Part shown: piece by piece, positions 1 to 5,052 of the stretch
How the letters are laid out: the number at the start of each line of letters is the position of its first letter
Numbering within the stretch: the first letter of the stretch is position 1
NCBI GenBank assembly: GCA_903959115.1
Contig: CAJBVU010000062.1
Location: 1-5,052 of the forward strand
DNA length: 5,052 nt
From: an uncultured Bacteroidota bacterium
Lineage (GTDB): Bacteria > Bacteroidota > Bacteroidia > NS11-12g > UBA955
Direction of reading: 5' to 3'
Made by a program: the position numbers and the translations under genes
Notes under the pieces: generated by a model
Database searches by the model: none
Seen by the model: the letters and a program-made list of their open reading frames with translations, nothing else
Told to the model about the DNA's origin: nothing

Positions 1-1308
1 CAGCTGGGAAATTGCATGGGTCCATGCGAAGGGCATCAAACCGAATCATCTTACAACGAAAGCATTGCCCAGATAAAATATTTGTTGAAAGGAAATTTGG
101 GGGAGGTGAAACGACATCTAAAGGAGTTGATGCTGAATGCCGCCGCCGAATTGGCATTTGAAAAAGCCTATGATTTCAAAGAGAAATTGGATTCCTTAGA
201 GCGGTATCAATCAAAAAGTACCATTGTAAGCACCGTTCTCGGTGATTTAGAAGTATATAGCATTAGTAGTACGGAGAAGGTTGCGTTCGTCAATTTTCTT
301 CGGGTAAGTCACGGGTTGATCATCGTAAGTCGTAACGTAGAAATAAGGAAAAAACTGGATGAGGTGGATTCTGATCTTCTGGCCTCGGCCGTAGCGGAGA
401 TGCGCAGTCAATATGGTGATGACTGTAAAGAAATTGTCTTAAGCCATGAGCTAGATTTAGAATTAGATGGTGTTGCTGTTACGGTTCCTAAAATGGGCGA
501 TAAACGACGTTTGCTGGAGTTGAGTATGAAAAATACCTTGCTCTATAAGCAGGAGAAATTGTCGCAATACGAAAAACTGAATCCCGAAATCCGCGTGGAC
601 AGATTGATGGAGCAGATGAAGAAGGACTTGCGGTTGAGTGAGATGCCACGACATATTGAGTGTTTTGATAATTCGAATTTCCAGGGAACCTACCCTGTGA
701 GTGCTTGCGTGGTTTTTAAGAATGGGAAGGCGGCTAAATCAGAATACCGACATTTCAATGTGCGAACGGTAGAAGGGCCGGACGATTTTGCGACGATGAA
801 AGAGGTGATTACACGCAGATATTCAAGGATGATTGATGAGCAAAAGCCATTGCCTCAGTTGATTGTGGTGGATGGTGGCAAGGGTCAGTTGAGCGCCGCG
901 GTGGAAGCATTAAAGTCGATGGGGATTTATACCAAATTGGCCATCGTGGGGATTGCGAAGCGTTTGGAGGAAATATATTTCCCCGGAGATTCCCTGCCCT
1001 TGTATATCGACAAGAAATCGGAGACGTTGAAAGTGATACAGCAAATGCGTGATGAGGCGCATCGATTTGGAATTACGCATCACAGAAGTAGGAGGGATAA
1101 GGGGACGTTACGGACAGAGTTGACGGAAATTCCAGGGATAGGCGAGGAGACAGCTAGATTGCTTTTGAAGCATTTTAAAAGTGTAAAAAAGGTAAAAGAG
1201 GCGAGTGTTGAAGTTTTGACAGGTGTGGTTGGAGTAGCGAAATCGCGGGTAATTCATCGGTTTTATCAAGGTGAGGAAAGTTTGGAGGATGATCAAATGA
1301 TTTTGTGA
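1..1308 (+). CDS. uvrC: UvrC, excinuclease ABC subunit C (5' truncated by window edge)
   Basis: UvrC is the dual-incision nuclease of UvrABC nucleotide excision repair, acting in the cytoplasm with UvrB on damaged DNA. The reading frame is open from base 1, so the gene starts upstream; 435 residues are present. About 160 residues, including the GIY-YIG nuclease that makes the 3' cut, are missing compared with the usual ~600. Numbering from the first codon here, C5 and C9 (GNC-x2-PC) match the last two cysteines of the family's iron-sulfur cluster motif. A UVR (UvrB-binding) helix pair lies around residues 40-75. The RNase H-like domain for the 5' cut carries D223 (ECFDNS), the DD pair of GPDDFATM, D291 (VVDGGKGQ) and H354 (RDEAH), so its expected catalytic residues are intact. 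A helix-hairpin-helix DNA-binding region (IPGIGEETA) covers about 374-425. The stop TGA is followed at once by an in-frame TAA. pabB follows within a few bases, suggesting co-transcription. Confidence 0.97.
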   Translation, partial: QLGNCMGPCEGHQTESSYNESIAQIKYLLKGNLGEVKRHLKELMLNAAAELAFEKAYDFKEKLDSLERYQSKSTIVSTVLGDLEVYSISSTEKVAFVNFLRVSHGLIIVSRNVEIRKKLDEVDSDLLASAVAEMRSQYGDDCKEIVLSHELDLELDGVAVTVPKMGDKRRLLELSMKNTLLYKQEKLSQYEKLNPEIRVDRLMEQMKKDLRLSEMPRHIECFDNSNFQGTYPVSACVVFKNGKAAKSEYRHFNVRTVEGPDDFATMKEVITRRYSRMIDEQKPLPQLIVVDGGKGQLSAAVEALKSMGIYTKLAIVGIAKRLEEIYFPGDSLPLYIDKKSETLKVIQQMRDEAHRFGITHHRSRRDKGTLRTELTEIPGIGEETARLLLKHFKSVKKVKEASVEVLTGVVGVAKSRVIHRFYQGEESLEDDQMIL

Positions 1309-1314
1309 TAAGTG

Positions 1315-1401
1315 ATGAAAAATCAAGGAATTACAATTGCATACCAACTAGAATGTTTGCTTGAAAAGGCAAAAAAAGAGTCGTTTGCTTGCATTTTTTT
1401 T
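1315..1401 (+). other. Probable out-of-frame N-terminus of pabB, ending in a T8 run
   Basis: An ATG at 1315, six bases after the uvrC stop (a GTG at 1312 is also possible), opens a frame reading MKNQGITIAYQLECLLEKAK and then KESFACIFF before stopping at TGA 1420-1422. The pabB body is in the next frame, open from 1352. The two frames overlap across a run of eight T at 1394-1401. Removing one T joins them as ESFACIFLSAGRSDDRG and gives a 448-residue protein with a normal ATG. The joined N-terminus has the family's expected helix followed by a beta strand before the GFG(I/V) segment, whereas the TTG start gives a short, very basic leader. This may be a sequencing or assembly error, a real frameshift mutation, or slippage during expression. 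The sequence alone does not decide between them. Confidence 0.6.
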
Positions 1402-2662
1402 GAGCGCAGGTCGGTCCGATGATCGTGGTCAGATTTCCCTCATGGCTGGCTTTGGTATTGCCGAGCAATTTTCTGATTTGTCTGATATTCCAAGTTGTCC
1501 AGAAATTCCGGTGATGGGATATTTGGGTTATGATTATAAGAATCAAATTGAACCTTCCTTGGAATCGGACCTTACCCAATTGGTAGAATTCGATGCTTTG
1601 AAATTCGTCAGCCCTGAGCGCTGGGTAGCAATAGAAAAAAATGGCATAATTTCCGGTGATGAATCTTTGCTGTTTCCTCGCGGTAATCAAAATTTGAATG
1701 GTGGATCGTTGTTGAATTTTTGCGGTAATCAAAATTCAGGATTGGAGGATAGCGGTGATTATGATGGTAATGATAGGCATGAATCCTCCTTGTCCAAACT
1801 CGCCGCCAAGAATTCACCCCAGTGGCAATCGCAAACGCCGAAGGACACCTATTTGGAGAATGTTGAGCGCATCAAACAGCATATTGTGGAAGGGGATTTT
1901 TACGAGATGAATTATTGCATAGCTTTTACGGCAAAGGAAGAGATTGATCCGTACGATGCTTTTATGGTATTGAGTCGCAAAGCACCGGCACCATTTTCTG
2001 TGTTTTTGAAGGACGGGGATCGGTATTTGTTGTGCGCCAGTCCGGAGCGTTTTTTTGGCAAACGGGGGGATTTGATTTTTTCTCAGCCCATCAAAGGCAC
2101 AAGGCCTCGGGTATTTGATTCGATGTCGTTAGAATTGGATGAGGTTCGAGATTGTGCCGTTGCAAGGGAATTGGAAATATCGGAAAAGGACCGCGCTGAG
2201 AATATTATGATTGTGGATTTAGTGCGGAATGATCTATCGAAAGTTTGCCAGGTCGGTAGCGTTCAGGTTCCCGAATGTTGTGCGGTTTATTCCTTCTCTC
2301 ACGTGCATCAACTGATTTCTACGGTAGAAGGTCGATTGAAGCCCGAAGTTGGTTTAAAGGAATTGATGCATGCCACTTTCCCAATGGGGAGTATGACGGG
2401 TGCTCCAAAGATTTCGGTGATGCAACACACAAATCATTTGGAAGGGTTTGCTCGGGGCATTTATTCTGGAACTGTGGGTTTCGTTTGGAAACAGAATATG
2501 GATTTCAATGTGGTGATTCGTGCTTTACAATACGATTCGCAAGCCAAGACATTGGCCTATGCCGTTGGAGGTGCTATCACATACGATAGTGTAGCGGAAC
2601 AGGAATATCAAGAATGTTTGGATAAAGCGAGTGCGGTGCTCTCGATTTTCGAGACAAATTAG
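1361..2662 (+). CDS. pabB: Aminodeoxychorismate synthase component I (PabB-type chorismate-binding enzyme), 5' end uncertain
   Basis: PabB converts chorismate, with ammonia from a PabA-type glutaminase, to 4-amino-4-deoxychorismate, the precursor of p-aminobenzoate and folate. The continuous frame starts only at a TTG (433 residues), because an in-frame TAG lies at 1349-1351; the true start is probably the ATG at 1315 in another frame (see the separate entry). Residues below count from the TTG. The N-terminal domain has GYLGYDYKN near 53-62. A repeat-bearing linker covers about 98-139. The chorismate-binding domain follows: GDFYEMNYC, SPERF, PIKGTRPR with K245, E280 and DLVRND (286-291), H337 to K350 (PMGSMTGAPK), SGTVGF, and E415/E418 of EYQECLDKA as likely Mg2+ ligands. 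The lysine in PIKGT is the PabB signature; anthranilate synthases have alanine there, so TrpE is unlikely. No pabA or pabC is visible. The gene follows uvrC and converges on the response regulator, overlapping it by 4 bp. Confidence 0.88.
   Translation: MKRQKKSRLLAFFLSAGRSDDRGQISLMAGFGIAEQFSDLSDIPSCPEIPVMGYLGYDYKNQIEPSLESDLTQLVEFDALKFVSPERWVAIEKNGIISGDESLLFPRGNQNLNGGSLLNFCGNQNSGLEDSGDYDGNDRHESSLSKLAAKNSPQWQSQTPKDTYLENVERIKQHIVEGDFYEMNYCIAFTAKEEIDPYDAFMVLSRKAPAPFSVFLKDGDRYLLCASPERFFGKRGDLIFSQPIKGTRPRVFDSMSLELDEVRDCAVARELEISEKDRAENIMIVDLVRNDLSKVCQVGSVQVPECCAVYSFSHVHQLISTVEGRLKPEVGLKELMHATFPMGSMTGAPKISVMQHTNHLEGFARGIYSGTVGFVWKQNMDFNVVIRALQYDSQAKTLAYAVGGAITYDSVAEQEYQECLDKASAVLSIFETN
1652..1777 (+). 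repeat. 42-bp in-frame minisatellite inside the pabB linker
   Basis: Two adjacent 42-bp units (1652-1693 and 1694-1735) match at about 29 of 42 bases by hand count and both end in the identical GGTAATCAAAAT. The longest exact repeat is 15 bp (GCGGTAATCAAAATT at 1680-1694 and 1722-1736). In the protein each unit is 14 residues of the form x4-SLL-x3-GNQN. A third, decayed unit (1736-1777) keeps GN at the same place (GNDR). The unit length is a multiple of three, so copy changes do not disturb the frame. The segment is rich in Asn, Gly, Asp and Ser and lies between the N-terminal domain and the chorismate-binding domain, where a flexible linker should tolerate expansion. Confidence 0.6.
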
Positions 2663-2670
2663 CTCTCGAA
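2640..2670. other. Inverted repeats across the convergent stop codons
   Basis: TTCGAGA (2648-2654) and TCTCGAA (2664-2670) form a 7-bp stem with a 9-base loop that contains both overlapping stop codons (pabB TAG 2660-2662; response regulator TAA 2661-2659 on the minus strand). A competing hairpin pairs TCTCGA (2640-2645) with TCGAGA (2649-2654) over a 3-base loop. Neither is followed by a clear T-tract on either strand, so a role as a bidirectional terminator is only a possibility. There is no other space between the two genes for a terminator. Confidence 0.3.
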
Positions 2671-3345
2671 CTTGTAACCTACGCCTTTTACGGTGTAAAT
2701 GAACTTATCGTCTAGCTTCTCACGGATTTTTCTCACGTGGACATCAATCGTACGGTCAACCACCAATACTTCATTGCCCCATACATTTTCTAAGATTTCA
2801 TCGCGAGAAAATACACGTCCAGGTCTTGAAGCTAAGAATGAGAGCAATTCGAATTCTTTTCTAGGTAATTGAAGTGTCCTGCCATCGTACTCAACTACAA
2901 AACGCTCACGATCGATTTTGAGATTTTCGAAGTCGTATTTTTCAGGCTCGGGTGTCACCAAAGCATTTCGGCGACGTAATATGGCTTTAACCCTGCTCAA
3001 TAAGACTCTGCCTCTTACTGGCTTGGCGATATAATCATCGGCTCCGGCTTCAAATCCTGCCAATTCAGCAAATTCTTCGCTTCTGGCGGTTAAGAAAATA
3101 ACAGGAATGTTTTTGGTTTCAGGGATTTCCTTCAACTGTCGGCAAGCTTCCATTCCGTCCATCACAGGCATCATGACGTCCATGATGATGATTTCCGGTT
3201 TTACTTTTTTTGCTTGCTCAACTGCTTGTGCGCCGTTTGCGGCAATATGCACCTCAAAACCCTCTTTGGCTAGGGAATGCCTAATTAGCTCGAGAATGTC
3301 TTGCTCGTCATCTACTACTAATACTTTAGGCAGTCCTTTAATCAT
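2659..3345 (-). CDS. OmpR/PhoB-family response regulator transcription factor
   Basis: This 228-residue two-domain response regulator would be phosphorylated by a sensor kinase and then bind promoter DNA. The receiver domain (about 7-125) has the acidic pair D12/D13, phospho-acceptor D56 (IIIMDVMMP), T86 of LTAR, switch aromatic Y105 and K108 of the KP motif, so phosphorylation chemistry should be intact. After a short linker, the winged-helix effector domain (about 137-227) has LPRKEFELLSFLASRPGRVFSR in its core and a recognition helix at about 198-211 (RTIDVHVRKIREKL), ending in the usual VKGVGYKF wing. The ATG at 3345 is the only good start; upstream in-frame codons lack ATG, GTG or TTG before a stop. 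No kinase gene is beside it in the window. It lies 90 bp after the thioredoxin gene on the same strand, with phased repeats in that gap that could be its own operator. PhoB- or RprY-like identity cannot be settled from the sequence. Confidence 0.95.
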   Translation of the reverse strand: MIKGLPKVLVVDDEQDILELIRHSLAKEGFEVHIAANGAQAVEQAKKVKPEIIIMDVMMPVMDGMEACRQLKEIPETKNIPVIFLTARSEEFAELAGFEAGADDYIAKPVRGRVLLSRVKAILRRRNALVTPEPEKYDFENLKIDRERFVVEYDGRTLQLPRKEFELLSFLASRPGRVFSRDEILENVWGNEVLVVDRTIDVHVRKIREKLDDKFIYTVKGVGYKFES

Positions 3346-3398
3346 TATGTTACAAAGGAATTCAATTGGTGTTAACTTTCGACCTCCTGTGTATTATT

Positions 3399-3431
3399 TT
3401 AACATTAATTAAACCTTAATTTAAGGTTTAT
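3399..3431 (-). promoter_or_regulatory. Three 11-bp-phased direct repeats, candidate response-regulator operator
   Basis: Read on the plus strand, three abutting 11-mers are present: TTAACATTAAT (3399-3409), TAAACCTTAAT (3410-3420) and TTAAGGTTTAT (3421-3431). The first two match at 9 of 11 positions; the third matches the first at 8. OmpR/PhoB-family regulators typically bind tandem direct repeats spaced by one helical turn (about 11 bp), and the TTAAC-like half-sites recall PhoP/PhoB boxes. The array ends 54 bp upstream of the response-regulator ATG, a sensible place for autoregulation. The region is very AT-rich, so chance repetition is a real alternative, and binding is inferred only. Confidence 0.35.
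3410..3430. repeat. Near-perfect AT-rich palindrome after the thioredoxin gene
   Basis: TAAACCTTAA (3410-3419) and TTAAGGTTTA (3421-3430) are exact inverse complements around a single T. The palindrome begins about 5 bases past the thioredoxin-gene stop on the minus strand. As RNA it would form a weak 8-bp stem with a 5-base loop, mostly A-U pairs with two G-C pairs, and no proper U-run follows, so it is a poor intrinsic terminator. It overlaps the second and third 11-bp direct repeats, so it may instead be a by-product of that array or a dyad operator. Confidence 0.35.
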
Positions 3432-3435
3432 CTGC

Positions 3436-4674
3436 TTATTGGCCTTTGTCTGCGCTTGACGCACCCAATAACTCTTGCAACTTGGCATCGAGCTCTTCAC
3501 CTCTCAAGCCTTTCGCAACGATTTTTCCTGCGGGGTCAACCAATACGGTTGAAGGGATAGAGTGAATGTTATAAGTCTGACCTGCCGAACTGCTCCAACC
3601 CTTTAAATCGCTGACATGTTTCCAGGTTAATCCGTCTTTCTCAATCGCACCTTTCCAACGCGTTGGATCTTGATCTAAAGACACGCCATAGATTTCAAAA
3701 CCTTTGTCCTTAAAGCGGTTATACATTTCTACGTTGTATGGGTTCTCTTTGCGACAAGGTCCACACCAGCTAGCCCAGAAATCGATCAAAACATATTTTC
3801 CACGCAACGAACTCAATGCCAAATTTGTACCATCAAGCTGTGGAAGATTGATTTCCGGCGCTTCACCACCCACCATCAATTTTGCTTCCTCTTGATATTT
3901 TTGCTGAATCATTTGGGTGTATTTTGAAGTCGGGTCGGCTTTTACCGCTGCATCGCGAGCTACCGTTAACACTTCGATGGTAGGCTCTTGAACCACATTG
4001 AAATGAAGGATGAAAAAGGGGATGAAACTACTAGGTCTGGCTTTTGCGAAACTCAAAATAGCGGCGGATCTTTCGCTCAAATTGGCATAATAATCCGCTT
4101 GCAATTTTTGCATCTTATTAAAACCTTCATCGGTATTTGGGTTCAATTTGCTGGCTTCAGCTTCCAAGGCTTTGATTCTAGAAGAGAAACCTTCGTTCAA
4201 CTTCAACAAGTCTTTCAATGACTGGCTCTCCTCTACGTTCTTTCCTGTGATGGTATAGTTGATGCCGGTAGTGGTAGCATCGATCGCCAGCGTAGCTTCT
4301 GTAGCATTGTTCAGCGCCAAATAAACCATCTGTTTGTCCAACACCATGAGTGCACAGAAAATGAGTTCTTTGGTACTTCCTTTGACAGAGAAATCGCCTT
4401 TTTTATCCGTAAAAGAGCTGTCGATGAAAACCAATCCTTCCGCCGTCATCTCGAACAAGCGAATCACCTGATTGGGTTTATTTTTAACATTTCCTTTAAC
4501 AATATAACCATCGTTTGCCATTTCCAAAGAAGAGGCGCGAGGTGTAATGAGATCGGTAAACCAATTGTTAAAGTCCTGTTTAACTTTTCCGGCGTTGAGT
4601 TCGGTACATTGTACCAAGGTTAACGATAAGGCGATAAAAGCCAAAGAGCGTAGAGTTTTGTGTATCGTGCGCAT
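3436..4674 (-). CDS. TlpA-like thiol-disulfide oxidoreductase with DUF4369-like N-terminal domain, exported (probable lipoprotein)
   Basis: This is a 412-residue exported redox protein of the TlpA/ResA/AhpC-TSA superfamily. Starting at ATG 4674 gives a classic signal sequence: basic MRTIHKTLR, a hydrophobic stretch, then C23 in LTLVQC. The Q before the cysteine is unusual for a lipobox, so lipidation is likely but not certain. A TTG 30 bases upstream would only add residues before the signal. A beta-rich DUF4369-like region (about 52-145, with IDSSFTDKKGDFSVKG) is followed by a helical, charged segment (about 148-265), then a thioredoxin fold (about 268-405). The fold carries WCGPC (C304, C307) and cis-Pro P374 (SIPSTV), so the active site is complete. 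Such Bacteroidota proteins act outside the cytoplasmic membrane as disulfide reductases, in cytochrome maturation or in stress or envelope roles; the substrate here is unknown. truB ends 32 bp upstream on the same strand, and the response regulator lies downstream. Confidence 0.9.
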   Translation of the reverse strand: MRTIHKTLRSLAFIALSLTLVQCTELNAGKVKQDFNNWFTDLITPRASSLEMANDGYIVKGNVKNKPNQVIRLFEMTAEGLVFIDSSFTDKKGDFSVKGSTKELIFCALMVLDKQMVYLALNNATEATLAIDATTTGINYTITGKNVEESQSLKDLLKLNEGFSSRIKALEAEASKLNPNTDEGFNKMQKLQADYYANLSERSAAILSFAKARPSSFIPFFILHFNVVQEPTIEVLTVARDAAVKADPTSKYTQMIQQKYQEEAKLMVGGEAPEINLPQLDGTNLALSSLRGKYVLIDFWASWCGPCRKENPYNVEMYNRFKDKGFEIYGVSLDQDPTRWKGAIEKDGLTWKHVSDLKGWSSSAGQTYNIHSIPSTVLVDPAGKIVAKGLRGEELDAKLQELLGASSADKGQ

Positions 4675-4680
4675 GCTGGC

Positions 4681-4688
4681 CAAAGATA
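4681..4688 (-). promoter_or_regulatory. Possible Bacteroidota -7 promoter element (TATCTTTG)
   Basis: On the minus strand TATCTTTG matches the TAnnTTTG consensus of the Bacteroidota primary sigma factor. It sits in the 32-bp truB/thioredoxin gap and ends 6 bases before the ATG at 4674. A TTTG lies upstream at 4705-4702, but the 13-base spacing is shorter than the usual ~19, so the -33 element is weak. If used, transcription would start only a few bases before the ATG, giving an almost leaderless mRNA. Chance occurrence is quite possible. Confidence 0.25.
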
Positions 4689-4706
4689 GCAAAAATTGGC
4701 CCAAAC

Positions 4707-5052
4707 TTAAATATTGGTGGGTTTGGTATCGGAAATTTCTACAATTCTTGACTTGAATACCTCTTCAAACTCGTGAGGTGAAACGGAATTTTCGATGTGA
4801 TGGTCGCCGATTTTGGTGCGGACCAGCCTCGACATATAAGCGCCGGATTTCAAAGCGTGGCCGATGTCTAACACCAAAGTGCGGATATAGGTTCCTTTGG
4901 TACATCGAACGCGAAAATCTAATTCGGGTAATTCTATGCGGGTAAATTCTAGGGAATGAATGGTGATTTTTCTGGATTTCAATACGGTTTCATCGCCCTG
5001 TCTAGCTAACTTGTAAGCCCTTTGACCATCGACCTTAAGAGCAGAATATAGC
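4707..5052 (-). CDS. truB: TruB, tRNA pseudouridine(55) synthase (5' truncated by window edge)
   Basis: TruB converts U55 to pseudouridine in the T-loop of tRNAs. The frame stays open to the window end, so the start is beyond base 5052; 115 complete codons are present. Read from the edge, the protein has YSALKVDGQRAYKLARQG, the family's conserved substrate-contact motif with its tyrosine. It then has VRCTKGTYIRTLVLDIG and SGAYMSRLVRTKIGDH, the second hallmark block near the C-terminus. The catalytic aspartate motif (GTLDPLATG-type) would be upstream and is not in the window. The protein ends about 40 residues after the last core motif, with no PUA domain, as in the short TruB form common in Bacteroidota. 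The apparent TTG start at 4982 is not real, because conserved residues precede it. The thioredoxin gene follows after 32 bp, possibly in the same transcript. Confidence 0.95.
   Translation of the reverse strand, partial: LYSALKVDGQRAYKLARQGDETVLKSRKITIHSLEFTRIELPELDFRVRCTKGTYIRTLVLDIGHALKSGAYMSRLVRTKIGDHHIENSVSPHEFEEVFKSRIVEISDTKPTNI

Noticed and set aside
2275..2589. Alternative-frame open stretch of about 104 codons inside pabB
   Set aside because: It overlaps the most conserved part of the chorismate-binding domain and shows no recognisable domain; it is a shadow frame.
1361..2662. Anthranilate synthase component I (TrpE) or isochorismate synthase as the identity of the chorismate enzyme
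   Set aside because: The lysine in PIKGTRPR is the PabB signature; TrpE has PIAGT, and the neighbourhood holds no tryptophan or menaquinone genes.
3382..3388. Perfect Shine-Dalgarno-like AGGAGGT on the minus strand upstream of the response regulator
   Set aside because: It lies 37 bases before the ATG, far too distant, and no start codon follows at a proper spacing; the only nearby option is a TTG giving a 6-codon peptide.
3654..3667. Perfect 14-bp palindrome TCCAACGCGTTGGA
   Set aside because: It lies within conserved thioredoxin coding sequence (DPTRWKG region). With no loop and no neighbouring signals, it is best explained by codon choice.
3988..4221. Plus-strand open stretch opposite the thioredoxin gene
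   Set aside because: It is antisense to the helical segment of a well-supported gene, with no family features or start signals.
4675..4704. TTG start 30 bases upstream for the thioredoxin gene
   Set aside because: It adds MGQFLLSLAS before a complete, well-formed signal peptide that begins at the ATG, so the ATG at 4674 is preferred.
1..5052. An undescribed defence, mobile or biosynthetic system
   Set aside because: All five genes belong to common housekeeping or regulatory families, intergenic gaps are short, and there are no integrase, transposase, toxin-antitoxin or repeat-array signatures.

Overview
The window looks like ordinary chromosomal housekeeping DNA from a Bacteroidota bacterium (Cytophagia/Chitinophagia/Flavobacteriia-like; I cannot place it more finely). 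The reasons are a moderate GC content, a TlpA-type thioredoxin with a DUF4369-like N-terminal domain (an arrangement typical of this phylum), a short TruB that ends without a PUA domain, starts without a well-placed Shine-Dalgarno, and a TAnnTTTG-type promoter element. There are five protein genes, two of them cut by the window edges. I see no tRNA, rRNA, CRISPR array, insertion sequence or phage gene, and no gene-free stretch longer than about 90 bases.

Plus strand, 1-2662: the 3' three quarters of uvrC (nucleotide excision repair endonuclease) is followed within a few bases by a chorismate-utilising enzyme. Its PIKGTRPR motif marks it as aminodeoxychorismate synthase component I (PabB, folate pathway) rather than anthranilate synthase. 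The two are probably co-transcribed. The start of pabB is abnormal. A good ATG just after uvrC opens a plausible N-terminus in one frame, but the rest of the protein lies in the next frame, and the switch point is a run of eight T. pabB also carries a 42-bp in-frame minisatellite in a linker.

Minus strand, 5052-2659, in transcription order: the 3' part of truB (tRNA pseudouridine-55 synthase), then a secreted or lipid-anchored TlpA-like thiol-disulfide oxidoreductase, then an OmpR/PhoB-family response regulator with no histidine kinase beside it in the window. The response regulator and pabB converge and overlap by 4 bp at their stop codons, inside the loop of a small inverted repeat.

The 90-bp gap between the oxidoreductase and the response regulator is the only real intergenic region. 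It holds three 11-bp-phased AT-rich direct repeats (TTAAC-like), part of which also forms a near-perfect palindrome. This is a reasonable candidate for an operator of an OmpR/PhoB-type regulator, possibly autoregulation. I found no convincing novel multi-gene system. The points most worth checking are the pabB frame break and the phased repeats.
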